Below, in pieces: positions 33,155-45,124 of a DNA stretch of 64,000 bases; position 1 is the stretch's first letter; each line of letters begins with the position of its first letter. Source of the stretch: Gambelia wislizenii (taxonomy: Eukaryota; Chordata; Lepidosauria; Squamata; Crotaphytidae). The stretch is from positions 61,269,501 to 61,333,500 of the forward strand of contig JAUMIR010000001.1 of the NCBI GenBank assembly GCA_030847615.1. Direction: 5' to 3'. The notes under the pieces were generated by a model that had not been told where the DNA came from, did no database searches, and saw nothing but the letters and a program-made list of their open reading frames with translations. Both the position numbers and the translations under genes were made by a program.

Positions 33155-35105
33155 TAGTGTGAAAGAGAGAAAGATGAACATTTTGTTCATAACCAGCCCA
33201 TCCCTTCCATCCATTTTTGGTAGCCTTAAGCATGACACATAGTTTTTAGCTCTGTCACATTGTCTGAGGAAATGCTCCCCCTCTCAGTTACTGCAACACT
33301 TCTTTAAGAAAATCAAAACCTTGAAGTGATTGCAAAAGGTTTAAATTTCTGGTGATATGGTCTTGAGGTGACTGTTGTTATTCCAATCAGCTTTGACACT
33401 GAATAAAATGGCATTTATTCTCTCAGTAATCCAACAGCCTCTTCGGAATTCATGAGGTTTAAGGCCAAATAATTACATTTATTGATCTTTACTGTGTGAA
33501 GAAAATTTCCAATCTAATGCAGACTTGTTTGGTGTTAGTGCTCAAATTAGGCCATATCAAGAATTGCTCTCCTTTCTTGTATTTTACTCTAGTGTGACAT
33601 GTGAAATATTTTACCCACCGTTAAAAACCATCAGGTTTGTCAGCTTTGCTGTAGTTTTTGTGATACAGGTAGGAAGACTCAGGGATTGTGGCAGTGCAGA
33701 TTTGAGTATCTCAAACTACTATCATTCTTTGTTCTCAGCTCAGTGTATCTGGCTTCTGTTATATATTTTTGCCAGCCCCCAGAATAAATTTACAACCTAA
33801 TCTTAAGCATGGTTACTCGGAATGTATTGGCAAGTAAGGATGGTTTAGATCGAGTCCTAACCAGTGAGTATGAAGTGAATGTGTCATTATTCAAGGTATT
33901 CGAAGGTCCACTTTAGTAAATGGACATGACAGCAAGAGCTGCTGGGCCTCAGGGTGGGACCAGAGATGAAGTAAAGTGACAGCTGCATCTTCCTAACAAA
34001 TGTGCATTAGAAGGGATGCTTTGCAACTGAGAAGCAATTGAAAGGGTATAGTGGATGTGCCCACCCCCAACCAAGCAGAATGGTTCTAGAATCCTTACCA
34101 GCATCAAGGCTAAATGTTTACAGCTGTGTAGTGGCATAAGAAGAGTTATTTTGTGTTCAATAAGCACTTTGAGAACATTTGTGCTTTAAGCTTGGAAGTT
34201 CCAGGTGCCATGTAGTTCCAGGATATAGGGGCAGCTTGGAATGGATCAGGGCAGTAAACCTTCCTGTTAGCCACTTGCTTGTACTCTTCTCATTTCTGTT
34301 AAGATGGGAGAGGGGTCATGACTACACAGTTCAGTTTCCTCGGTTTGGTGCTGCCCTATATACATAACACCAGGAATTAATCTTCCAGTTGCCTTGTCTG
34401 GGGTTAGAGATTGCACTCCAGCCCAGGGGATCCATTATTAAACAATGGGAAGTTGCAGCATTGGCTTTGGGTAGAATCCATTGTTTAGGAGGCTGATTTT
34501 TCCACTTGCTGTGAGGGGATGCTGGAATCAGCTAAAGGGGCATGGAGTTTTCCTCTGATGGAGACTACCTGCTGCATTAATTTAATATCCATCCATCCAT
34601 CACTTATCTTATAGCAGTGGTGTGTGTCAGTTTTCGGTATCAAAGTTTTCAGTATTGAGGAGATCTGAAACTACAACCACTTTCAGCTCAGAACATAAGG
34701 CCACTGCAGACAGTATGTGATCATGGGAGTCATGGGGTGAATGGTTACCCATGAAGAAAGGAGTCTAGTTTATTTAGATTCCTTCCTGATATACTACTTT
34801 TTAATTGACTTTTTAAATGGAACACTGCCTAAGATAGTAAAGCTCATGAACTATTTTACTATGTTTTTATAGATTCAGATAAAGTTTAAAACAGAGCTAG
34901 GAAAACCCAGCCCACGGGTGGATTTGACTTAAAGAGGGCCAAAAGGTTCTTCTCCTGCTATTTCTGATCAAGGATTAGAAATAACAGATAATAGACCACT
35001 TAAAGCCTAGGCATGAATTTGTTTATTTGCATGGGCATGAATTCTGGTTTGCAGTGAAGGAAACTGTTGCAGGGAACAGAGTTCTGGTCTGCAACTTGGG
35101 AATGA
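33155..35105. other. Anonymous sequence
   Basis: Long unremarkable stretch. One exon-like segment on the plus strand (33593-33668) is discussed among the rejected items. Confidence 0.3.
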
Positions 35106-35108
35106 GAC

Positions 35109-35362
35109 GTGTGTGTGTGTGTGTGCGTGCACGCGCACCTTCAAGTTGCCTGCCATAAACTATATGGCAACCCCATATAGTTTATATGGTTTTCTTAGGC
35201 AAGGAATACTTAGAGGTGGCTTTTCCAGTTCCTTCCTCTGAAATATAGCCTACAACGCCTGGTATTCATTGGCACTCTCCTGTCTCAGTATTAACCAGGG
35301 CTGACCCTGCTTAGCTTCCAAGATCAGACAGGATCTGGTGTTTGAAGGGCATTTAGGCCACT
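35109..35362 (-). mobile_element. 5S rRNA-derived SINE
   Basis: On the minus strand the head resembles 5S rRNA: the complement of 35302-35316 is AAGCTAAGCAGGGTC, the 5S box A region, followed by a degraded GGTTAATACTGAGACAGG box C and CCAGGCGTTGTAGGCT at the 5S end. The body continues through GAAGGAACTGGAAAAGCC, GTATTCCTTGCCTAAG and a GGGTTGCCATA...CAACTTGAAGGTGC tail ending in an AC repeat. The head would give RNA polymerase III transcription by an internal promoter. Confidence 0.75.
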
Positions 35363-37046
35363 TACTCCCCAGTAAAGTTGCATAGAATTGAGTTGTGTGT
35401 TGTATGCTTGGTGGGTAAATGTCCACATTGTTATGAATTGCACCAGTTCCCACCTCTTTTGTCTTGACCACCTCCTGTGTCCTTAGATCCACTCATTTTT
35501 TAGAATTGCCCCCAAGATTGTTCCCAAATTAGAATTTTGCCTGTGGATGAACAAATTTCCCCACCTCTGCCATAGAGAATAATGGTAACCTGTGAATAAC
35601 CTGAGAATAGTAGTATGGCTGAAGTAACACACCTTTGAATCATGGATCGTATAAGAATGTGCCAAGAGAGTGAACGAGAAAGGCTTGTTCTATGTGCACA
35701 TTATTGCTCACAGGACAAATCATAACCACCAATAAGGCTTGTAATGGAGGCAACATCTTCCCCAAGCTGTACTATTTATTTATATTTCTAACACTTAGAT
35801 ACTGCTTTTCATTTTAAAAAAAGTTCAAAATAAATACAAATGGAATAAAACAGTAACTGAAAGGTTCACATGATAAAAATGATAAAATCCGCAAAACCAT
35901 TTAGTAAAAAACTGGGGTACTGATAGAGTCAACAGTTACAAGAATGAACAGGAAAATGCCTGAATAAACAGATAGCAATTTAGTTGACAGAGGAAAAACC
36001 CATCATTGGGAAGCCTACTTATTTCAGTGGGGAGACCATTCTACACAGTGGGAACCATAAAGAGAGATGACCAAATGTTACCAGTGGATCAATCGCTTAT
36101 TCCAACAAGCTCTTCACAATGGCTATGATAACAGTGGGAAAGTTTTATCTGCATAGAGTGAATCCTAATGGTCCTTCACTGAAAGCAGCGTTGTGCCCAA
36201 GAATAAGTGCGTCTCAGCATTCGGCTGTGATTCTTGCCACATGGGAGGTTTGTGTGGCATCTTAACATCTGCTTCCCTTTTGATTGACAGCTGCTGTGTT
36301 GGGAATGTCTATTACATGGGCCGTTGTGTAAAAAAAAAAAGTACAGTGCTTCTGGAAAAGGAAAAGTCTAGGGGTCTTGTCTGAATGTTACCCGTAACAG
36401 CTGGTAACAGGTGTATCAGCTATATGTGTTTGCTTTACCTACTCTGATCAGCTCATCATTCAGCTGTTGTCTTGACAGTCAGTTCTGCATCCCTGCCCAA
36501 GCTGATCAGATGGAAGGGAGGAGGGGAAGGCTGAACAAATGTTGCTTTTCATGGGTTTCTGTCTCTGCATACCACCACAATGCTATCTGACATACTCTGG
36601 TTAAGACACCTGAGCCCAGTAAGAAAGAGGTGGCAGCCCTTCACATAGTGAGTGAGAGCATGGGCTGCACATAGTTAAGGGTTGTGGGTCCTTAAGCTGG
36701 TGATTCAGTAAGTCTACCAAACTTCTCCTGTCTCTCCAAAATTGACATAACATTTTCAAAATGCCCCAAGCCCTGGCAAATTGTCTGCTGTATCAAAGCA
36801 GGGATGGTAGAATCTGGGGAGGAAGATAAGACATTTTCTGGAAATTACTTTAAAGTTCTTGTATTAACCAACAGATGCTGGTAGTTCACTTTGCAGAAAT
36901 CATCCCTTTTTATACTATAATTGCAATATAAACAGAGCTTGGGAAAGTTTTCTTTACAACAAAACTTGATGTTCACTTAAAAAAAAATCATTTCCCAAGC
37001 TTTGAATGTAACTCAGAAGTATGCTTTAGTTACTGAAAATAATAAT
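35363..37046. other. Anonymous sequence
   Basis: Nothing recognised. Confidence 0.3.
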
Positions 37047-37047
37047 T

Positions 37048-37352
37048 CATAGAATCATAGAACCATAGAATTGTAGAGTTGGAAGAGACCATAAGGGCCA
37101 TCCAGTCCAACCCTCTGCCATGCAGGAAATCACGATCAAAGCATCCCTGAAAGATGGCCATCCAGCTTCTGTTTAAAGACCTCCAAGGAAGAAGACCCCA
37201 CCATGCTCTGAGGGAGTGTGTTCCACTGCCAAACAGCTCTTACTGTCAGAAACTTCCTCCTAATGTTGAGGTGGAATCTCTGTTCCTGGAGCTTGCATCC
37301 ATTGCTCCGTGTTCTAGGCTCTGGAGCAGCAGAAAACAAGCTTGCTCCATCC
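37048..37352 (-). mobile_element. CR1 3' fragment
   Basis: Starts with the inverted tail (TCATAGAATCATAGAACC); the minus strand encodes [24 protein letters not shown] CR1 C-terminal sequence. Confidence 0.8.
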
Positions 37353-37654
37353 AAACAAGCTTGTAAAATTGCAAGCAACTTATTATTTGTGTTAGCTACT
37401 TAGAAGTTCTTACTGACATAGAGAAGCTAACACTGGCTGAAGGTCTTAGATGAGCCTGCTGGAGATGCTGGAAGCCTCCAGATACTTCTCTCTGGCTCTC
37501 CATCAGCCACCATGTAACTGAAACCAAATTTGTAGAATTCTTGATCCAACAGCCTGCCTTCTGTAGGCAGACATTGCAAAACTAAATCTGCCATCTCAAG
37601 TGGGTGCTCAGTACCCTATGTGTATCCAAGGGTTCTTTCACACTAGACCATGAT

Positions 37655-38400
37655 AACATTATGGCCCCGTCTATACGAGGGGAAAAAACCTCGAGTACCT
37701 CACGGTAATGGCATTTCGCAGCAGCAGCAACTTGTCTTAACCGTTGAAGGCTTTCACGGCTGGCATCCATAAGATGCCAGCCATAGATGCAGGTGAAACA
37801 TCAGAAAGAAACTATTCCAGAACACGGCCTCACAGCCTGGAAAAACCCAAGGAAAATCTATGTCTTAACCGTGTTTTTCCCCCATAGGCTTTGCATACAA
37901 GATGGTGGTTGCGAGTGATTTACTTGCATTAGTATTAAGCTGCTGCCAAACTTTTTTTAAAACCTGATGTCTAAGGTGTGATAGAGTGATAGAGCAATTT
38001 TTCAATTTAACAGGACAGTAAAAAAAACCCAAAAAACACAAAAAACCCCCACCCAATTTTACCACCTTAGCGATCGTTCGCTAAGTCGAAAATCCAACAC
38101 AATGGCAGCGGGTGCTTGCCCTGTTAGCAAGCTGTGCCCCGCGCTCTTGCCTGGCTGATCAGCTTTGTGCTTCCTCTTGTATGGGAAAGTGATTCATATT
38201 GAATTGCTTGTCCCAATGAGCAGGAATGAGCACCCCTTTCTGTTTTTTTAAAAAAACTATGGGAAAATCCACAAGGGCTTTTGCTATGGCATTTTTGAAG
38301 TTTTGGACCTCCCTCCTTCTGAATATAGTGGGTTGATGTGGGATCCCATTTAGACAGGTCATATTCCCAGCAAATTCAACAAGGGGCATTTCCACTGTTT
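37655..38400 (+). repeat. Non-autonomous transposon-like repeat, copy A
   Basis: Shares with 38470-39065 the ordered blocks GAGGGGAAAAAA, ATTTCGCAGCA, TGTCTTAA, GGCTGCGAGTGATTTACTTGCA, GCTAAGTCGAAAATCCAACA (AGCTGAAAATCCAACA in B), and CCCTCCTTCTRAAT. It is interrupted by a fold-back PLE at 37745-37860. Confidence 0.5.
37745..37860. mobile_element. Miniature fold-back Penelope-like element
   Basis: 116 bp of PLE terminal sequence. The left end is the inverted tip (TGAAGGCTTTCACGGCTGGC), joined through a 10-bp palindrome (GGCTGGCATC / GATGCCAGCC) to the plus-oriented PLE 3' region (ATGCAGGTGAAACATCAG, CGGCCTCACAGCC, GGAAAATCTA). A 12-bp duplication TGTCTTAACCGT flanks it (37733-37744 and 37861-37872). 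It resembles 13989-14159 but with a shorter left arm. Confidence 0.75.
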
Positions 38401-38469
38401 AAACAACCCATATGATTCTACTTTAAGTGTGATGGCTGCATACTATGGAATGTTGGAGCTTGCAGTTTA

Positions 38470-39065
38470 GGTCCCATCTCTTTGAGGGGAAAAAAATACA
38501 ATATCCTCCAAAGAAACAGCAATTCGCAGCACTGCGACCTGTCTTAATGGTCAAAAGAACCTCCCTAAACTTCACATGCCCCTTAGCCAATATAATGGCT
38601 GCGAGTGATTTACTTGCACTTTTAAATCTGCCACTGCCATTTTTTTAAAAAAAAATAGTTTACCATGGTGTGCAAATGCGATAATATTTCATATTTACCC
38701 CCCCCCCCAAAAGAGTAAAAGGTTTCCATTTTATTGACTTACTGGACACTCACTTAGCTGAAAATCCAACATGGCGGCAGCAGGCAGTTCCCTGTTTGCT
38801 AGCCCCACCCCCATGCTGGTCCAGCCAATCAGCTTACACTGCCTGGTCTCAGCAATGCAAATGTGATTGTCCTAACAATCACACATTCACATGCCCTACA
38901 GAGCTTTTTAAAAACTCTGAGAAAAGGCTTCCCTTCGCAGCTTTATGGTGGATTTGGCTGCCCCCTCCTTCTAAATGAGACATATTGAGGCAAATGTCCA
39001 TTTGGACAGATTGTCTTCCAGGTGATTTCCATTTGGATTATTTCCACCATTTGGACAGGACCTTA
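38470..39065 (+). repeat. Non-autonomous transposon-like repeat, copy B
   Basis: Diverged copy of 37655-38400 in the same orientation. Its right end TTTGGACAGGACCTTAG is complementary in type to the left GGTCCCATCT, suggesting terminal inverted repeats. Confidence 0.45.
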
Positions 39066-39239
39066 GTAAGGAATATTTAGAATTCTCAGCCAGATTGCTC
39101 TAGCATCTCACCAAACTACTCACCTCAGGCATCTGTAGGATGGAGCCATGGCAGTGCTATAATAGTGTGGAATCATAGGGCTATAATAGCCACCTTGGGT
39201 CTTGTGCAGGTAGAAAGGTGGGAATTAAAATAGTGTGTA

Positions 39240-39290
39240 TTTAAACACACACACACACAGAGAAAGAGAGAGAGAGAGACAGAGGCCAAA
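39240..39290. repeat. CA/GA microsatellite
   Basis: An AC run followed by a GA run. Confidence 0.8.
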
Positions 39291-39613
39291 CAAAAAACTA
39301 AAATCCAAAACAGTTAACTGGAGCAGAACTCCTGCTTTCTGTCCTGTACCTCCCTTGTGCAGAGGTAGGACTGAATTTTAAGGAGAGCTTCTCTGCATGA
39401 CTGGTGAAGAAAAGAGGTGGAGTGAGAAGGCCAGTGCACTTGACAGAGCTATTGAGTGCAGTGGGAGTTATATGTAGTGTATGGCCACCCATTCTCTAAG
39501 GTAATTACAAAAGGGAGCTACTTTGATAGAGAAGAGAGATAAAATGGAAATGAGTGGACAGTGGTTTTGTGTACGTGCCATAAATGGGAAAGAAGAGGAT
39601 TGAGATAAGGAAG

Positions 39614-39803
39614 AAGCCAGCATGGTGTAGTGGTTTGAGTGTTGGACTACAATTCTGGAGACCATGGTTTGAATTCCCACTCAGCCATGGAAACTCACTA
39701 TAGGTGACCTTGGGCAAGTCACACAGTCTCAATCTCAGAAAACCCCATGATAGGTTTGTCTTAGGGTCGGCATAAGTCAGAAACAAATTGAAGGTATACA
39801 ACC
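39614..39803 (+). mobile_element. tRNA-derived SINE
   Basis: The head AGCCAGCATGGTGTAGTGG contains a box A-like element, and GGTTTGAATTCC (about 39668) is a good box B, so it is tRNA-derived. The middle TGACCTTGGGCAAGTCACAC is typical of squamate tRNA SINEs. The 3' tail GGGTCGGCATAAGTCAGAAA, ATTGAAGGTATACAAC is the same type of tail as in the 5S-headed SINE at 35109-35362. Confidence 0.75.
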
Positions 39804-39941
39804 ATTATAAGATCAGGTTTTTTTGAAAATAAGTTTAACTCAGCTGTTCATGTTCTTATGATGTGAAGTGTTGCTGTATACTTTGAGATGGATTACTCCT
39901 CAGTTTTGGTTCTATTGCTTCCTGTACCACACAGTAAGTGA

Positions 39942-40336
39942 ATCAGAATCAAGTGAATCAGAATCAGAAGGGACCACAAGGGCCATCCGGTCTAACTCTC
40001 TGCCATGCATGAATACACAGTCAAAGCATGCCCAAGAGATGGCCATCCAGCCTCTGTTTAAAAACCTCCAAAGAAGGAGACTCCACCACACTCTGAGGCA
40101 GTGTATCCCACTGTCAAACATCTCTTACCATCAGGAAGTTCTTTCTAATATTTAGGTGGAATCTTTCCCCCTGTAGTTGGAATCCATTGGTCCATGTCCT
40201 AGTTTCTGGAGCAGCAGAAAACAAGCTTGTTCCTTCTTCAATATGACATCCTATTATGTCACCTCTTAACCTTCTCTTCTCCAGGCTAAATATACCCAGC
40301 TTTCTAAACCACTCATCATAGGGCATGGTTTCCAGT
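39942..40336 (-). mobile_element. CR1 3' fragment
   Basis: Diverged CR1 tail (AATCAGAATCAAGTG replaces the usual repeats) followed by the inverted ORF2 end. Confidence 0.75.
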
Positions 40337-41159
40337 AAAAAAGCAAGTGGAAGCGATGGTATTGACAGAGTGACAGGGAGAGGGTCACCCTGCTCATTCT
40401 TCTGGACTTCTTAAGTCAGTTAATTATAATATCATTTGGGATCATCTACCTGGGTAAGGGTTGGAAGCATAGTGTCGCAGTGGTCCTGCTTCTATATAGA
40501 TGGCTGGGCTCCTGGGGGCTACCTGGAACATTCTAGCTCCTTAGATTTATAGTTAAAACCCTGCCTGGGCCTAGGAAAAGCTGAAGTCTTGACCATTGGT
40601 GGCTTCCACATGGGTGTGTGTGCAGTAAAGTCTCTTTGGGCTTTAGTCTGAACTTTAAAAGAGCTATCCAAGGTGATGAACCAACTTTGAGGATAAGGTT
40701 CAGTACACCTAATCATTTCTTTAAATATCAGAGTAAAACCTGGAGCAGATTCACTGTCCCACTGGCATGGAGGCCACAAGCCACTCGAGCTGTTTTGGGG
40801 GTAGTCTAGATAGTGAAAACCCCCCACATAGAATGTGAGGAGAATAACTTTTGTCCCAATGGGATCCTGCGGTGATTCAATGTCTTGTGAAGGAGGGGGG
40901 CCAAAAACTCCAAATACTCCATGGGAAAAGCCTTCACAGCTTTTCCCGTATTTTAAAAAAAGGTCCAAAGGAAATGTTCATTCCTGCTCATTCAAACACC
41001 AATGCAATTTGTTGCACAGTCCAGAGAGGGGGGAACTCTTTATCTGATTGGTTGGACATGCACAGGTGCAGGCTTGCTGTCAAGCACCCAGAAGTGCTAG
41101 TGATCATGCAGTTTTGTAAACGTTTATTTTAAAAAAACGTTTAAAAGGAAACTGCAGTG
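40337..41159. other. Anonymous sequence
   Basis: Nothing recognised. Confidence 0.3.
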
Positions 41160-41605
41160 CCCGGAGATGACAAGGAGGACAGTCACGATGAGGAAGAGGT
41201 GGAGAGCTGCCTGGCCTTCACCCATCCTGGTGGTGGCAGTGACCTCCAATTCTGGCTGTAAAGGGATGGGAGGAGCCACCTGTCCAGCTGCTGGGAGAAG
41301 GAAGAGGAGGGCAGCTCTTCACCACTCTGGCTTCATCTTGCCTTCCTGGGCTGGGCTGCTCTTTCTCCCATGCGTGTACACTGAGGACAGGCATGAAAGA
41401 AGGAGCAGCCCAGACCCAGAGCGGTGAAGAGCTGCTTTCCTCTTCCTTCTCTGAGTGGATGGCCAGGGAGTTCCTCCTGTTCCTTTGCAGCTAGAATCGG
41501 AGGCTTCTGCTAGGATGGGTGGAGGGTGGTCAGCTCTCCTCCTCTTCCTTGCAGTGGCTACTCTCCTCTTTGTTGTCTCCAGGCCCTGTCGGGTCCCCTT
41601 TGCCT
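41160..41605. repeat. Large fold-back repeat
   Basis: Arms of about 180 bp (41165-41345 and 41400-41600) are imperfect inverted copies sharing AGGAAGAGG, CACCCATCCT, GCTGYAAAGG and AGGAAGAGG...GCAGCTCTTCACC. The two strands even give similar translations (RKRWRAAWPSPIL versus RKRRRADHPPPIL), as expected for a palindrome. No termini or target duplication could be fixed. Confidence 0.6.
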
Positions 41606-43004
41606 TCCTCGCCCCCACCCATTGCACAAAATAATTACATGCCACCATCTTGATTTGTGGTCATATGAATATCAAGGTGGAGAGCTTTGCATACTATTGT
41701 TTTTGCCAAAATGCTGTGGAGACCAAATAACACTGCTGTGAATTGCCTATAATGCAGAATATGTGCATTATTTCTTCTCTTATAGACAAGCCCTTGGTCA
41801 ATCCCAACCCTCCATGTAAGGATCTGAAACTAGTTCCCCTTTAAGCTTAAACCATTCCCTGTCTTCCCCCTCACAATGATTGCAGATGTCTACAGGTTAT
41901 CCTTGGCCTGAAAGTTCTTCCTTGCTTAAGTTTCAGGGTGGTGGTGGTGGGGAGCATCAGCATTCTTTGAGTCTGAAAATTAAAGATTTGGACACTGGTG
42001 GCTGCTCTGCTGACACTTCCTGTTAATGATGAAGAATTACCTATTACATTGGCAATGGGCTGGTTTGACAATTCCATTACATATTACTAATAGTGCTATT
42101 AATGCCTAGTAGCTTATCATTACTGTAGGATGCGTGCATACGTCCAAATGCTTTGGGATCTGGAGAAAGTAGGACAAGAGTTGAATACACATGGAAGATA
42201 CCAGTCCCTGGTTTCAATATATCTTCCCATCTGACAACAATATTTAATTGACACAGGATATAGCTGGGTGGAGTTAGGCTCTGTGCTACTGATTTTCTCG
42301 GCATGACAACTGTACCTTAGGAAGGGGTTAGCAGACTGAGAACACAGAAGTTGACAATTTTGTTATTTATGAAGTGTCTTCTTAGGGAGGGCTCAGCAAA
42401 GGTAATCAAGAATGTACAATGTTAGGAGAGGAGGAAGAGTGATGATCAGCATCCTTTCTAACCTATGCATCATTTGTGTCCTCACCCACCCATCCACCCA
42501 CTGTCGTTTTGGTCCTTGTCCAGAAGAAATCATGTAATGTAGATTTATCTAGTGGATTCCACATGAATTCAGTGAAGCCTGAACTTATCAGCAGGCTTGC
42601 GGCTTCTTCCACACCATAAAATAAAATAAATAGCCTGTTTTCTGCGTGGTATGTGATGAGGTTTTGAGACAACACCCACTCCATTAGCTTGCTAGATGTA
42701 CCTAGTGATGGATGCTTATAGTTGAAAGGAATGGGGAGATAGAAGTTTTTTAGAACACCAAGCAATGAACTGTCCCTGGTTGCTGTTTGATTGCTGAAGA
42801 AAATCTGCAGAGGACTAGACATGAGATGCTCAGACAGCTCCTGCCATGGATGCCACATGCAATGTTCAGTCTGAATTTGGAAAGATTACTTTTTTGGATG
42901 AGAGCTCATAATCCCTGAGGGAATGGTTTAGTGGCCCAGGAGCTGAAGTTGCATACTTCCTTTTTTTCAGCATCTGAACACACGGCAGCTTATCAGGGTG
43001 CATT
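41606..43004. other. Anonymous sequence with one unexplained minus-strand frame
   Basis: A 131-codon minus-strand frame (42858-42463) has no recognised homology and no codon signature; I treat it as chance. Otherwise nothing. Confidence 0.25.
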
Positions 43005-43145
43005 CCCACTGCACAATTATAGCAGGCTGATACCACTTTAAACAAGCATTGTACCATTTAAAGAATTCTAGAATTTGTAGTTTCATGAGGTATTTAGGAT
43101 TCTACACCAGAATTCTAATGCTCTGTCGAATGCTTCTTAGGCTAT
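43005..43145 (+). repeat. Half of a fold-back MITE of the 48520-48748 type
   Basis: GCATTCCCACTGCACAATTA, CCACTTTAAAC and GAATTTGTAGTTTCATGAGG resemble the left arm of that MITE. A matching right arm may be the CACCAAACTATAAATCCCTGG piece near 43361. Confidence 0.4.
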
Positions 43146-43409
43146 CTGATGTAGGGGACCAGCAGGGACTGGCACCCCCCACTCCCCGATGCGCAAGGAC
43201 CAGTACCACTATCTGCACCCATTGGCTACAACCTTTCCTTCCTTCCTGCCTGCCTGCCTAGCTTTTTTTTATTTCCTGAAAATTCTCTGCAGACTAGGCT
43301 GACAGTTTATGGACCACAACTTTGAGTATCACTGCATTAGACAATTCTAGTAACTACCCCACCAAACTATAAATCCCTGGATTCCATTAGCTATCCAGCT
43401 TCTCAATAT

Positions 43410-43460
43410 TCTTCCTGAATTGTGGTGCCCAGAACTGGACAGAGTATAATATACCCAGGC
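43410..43460 (-). mobile_element. Short CR1 fragment
   Basis: ATTGTGGTGCCCAGAACTGG is identical to CR1 ORF2 sequence at 11057-11076. Confidence 0.6.
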
Positions 43461-43478
43461 CTATTGTACATACCCAAA

Positions 43479-43482
<4 letters not shown>

Positions 43483-43510
<28 letters not shown>
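43483..43510. repeat. CA microsatellite
   Basis: About fourteen CA dinucleotides. Confidence 0.85.
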
Positions 43511-43512
<2 letters not shown>

Positions 43513-44820
43513 TCAGAGTTTGTTAAATCTGTACTCATCACATCGTTCCAATAAATACTGAACATAGTCGTACATTACCCTAAGAGGGGTTTCTTTAGTC
43601 CCCAATACTCCAAATTTATTACTCCTGGATTATCTGCAGGGAGGAACCCCCCCTTTCCCAAATGGAGCAAAAAAAGAACAAAACAAGAATGAGGTTGGTT
43701 CTGTTATGAAAGATGGAACATTGCATTTGGCATGGATATTGACTGTCATGAGGTGGCTACCTTCTCCTCTTCACTTCCAATAAATTTGTATTTTATGGAT
43801 CCATTTGGTATCATTTTCTGAAAGATCACTTACTTTTCTTCCACTAACACATTTGTTTCTGTCCCTTTCTTAAGGCCACTGTAAAGGCCTCTTCGCCACT
43901 TTCTCTCCCTAGCCCTTCCTTGGCAGAAAAGTAATCCATCTAGCCAAGGCAATTATGAAGCTAGGAAGCACTTGGCATTCCTTTAAAATAAGTCCCCTAT
44001 CGTGACAAATATGAATAATATTTCCTACTATATTGCAAAAAAGTCAAGTATGAAAGCAATTGAAGCAAGTCTTGTGTTTGTATTCTAGAAGTGTTCGCTG
44101 TTCATGAATCTATTTACAGGACTCCTCCACTATTACTGAGGGAGAAAAAAAATTAATAATAATCCAAGCAGTCTCCCGAGTGGCAGTTGGCCATGAGAAT
44201 GAATTGGAAGGACAATTTATCTCCTCAGCCACTTTGAAGCCTTTTAGCCTGAGGGAGATCCCTTGTCTAATGAAATTAATTGAATACATCTATACTCTCG
44301 ATACTTCAGCTGAAGTTCAGTTTTTCCTCTTATTTAGAAGTTGCAGTAAAGCCACTTATCATCCAAACTAGCAAATGCCAATGAATAATAATACCACTCA
44401 AAATGCCCCGTATTCCCAATGAATGGAATCACACAGCCATCTTCAGGAAGTGTATGGTCCCATCTTAGCTAGCCCATAAATTCAGGTCCCTTTTATACCT
44501 CCTGTCTCTTGTTTCACTGAATGACAAGTGAGATAGCTTCTTAGGGTCCAGATAGTACACAACCAAAATAAATCACTTTTTGCAAGCTTTGCTTGCCCCT
44601 CCCCAATCTTCCACATGCAGTACTAAGGTGTGGGTGAGATTCATAGCTGGTGGGATTCATAGTCTTTTGGCTTATTCATGAGTGCAAAGAGAGCCAGGGG
44701 CTTCTGTGAGTGTATGTTGGTCCCCCAAACACAGTGGGTTAACACAGGGCCCATTTACATGGCAAAATAAGTCCGTGAAGAATTCGCTAAGATTCCTAAT
44801 AGTTCACACACATCGTGCCA
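43511..44820. other. Anonymous sequence
   Basis: Nothing recognised. Confidence 0.3.
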
Positions 44821-44827
44821 CAATATT

Positions 44828-44858
<31 letters not shown>

Positions 44859-45114
44859 TACCACGCTCTTCAGCCACAAGGCTATCAGAGCGGCTTACAA
44901 ATTGTTTTTAAGCAACAGCTATTTACACATCTACACTGTATTAAACAGTTTCCAATGTGTGTTAGCTAATTGCCCCCACAAGCTGGGTACTCATTTTACC
45001 GACCTACAAAAGGATGGAAGGCTGAGTGAACCTTGGAGCCCGCTGGAATCGAACTTGCAACATGGTGACTTGCAGTACTGGCATTTAACCACTGCGCCAC
45101 CAGGGCTCCTCATT
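44828..45114 (-). mobile_element. tRNA-derived SINE with L2-like tail
   Basis: On the minus strand the head GCCCTGGTGGCGCAGTGG and box B GCAAGTTCGATTCC are tRNA-like. The middle GTAGGTCGGTAAAATGAGTA and GGGGGCAATTAGCT is shared with the SINE at 57130-57352. The tail TTGTAAGCCGCTCTGATAGC, GCGTGGTATAAATAAATAAA resembles L2 3' ends and finishes in TTTA repeats (plus strand). A 7-bp duplication CAATATT lies at 44821-44827 and 45115-45121. Confidence 0.75.
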
Positions 45115-45124
45115 CAATATTGCC

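Noticed and set aside
33593..33668. Plus-strand exon-like segment with a good pyrimidine tract, AG, a 76-nt open stretch and CAG|GTAGGA
   Set aside because: The encoded peptide is hydrophobic and unconvincing, no phase-compatible neighbour exon was found, and it lies opposite the strand of the better-supported host exons.
34080..34110. Possible minus-strand exon upstream of 29924 (donor GTAAGG at about 34095)
   Set aside because: Only about 24 nt and without independent coding evidence.
35109..35130. GT repeat as an independent microsatellite or Z-DNA element
   Set aside because: It sits exactly at the 3' end of the 5S-headed SINE and is better explained as its tail.
42463..42858. 131-codon minus-strand ORF
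   Set aside because: No recognisable motif, no splice or promoter context, AT-rich surroundings; a chance open frame is the simplest reading.
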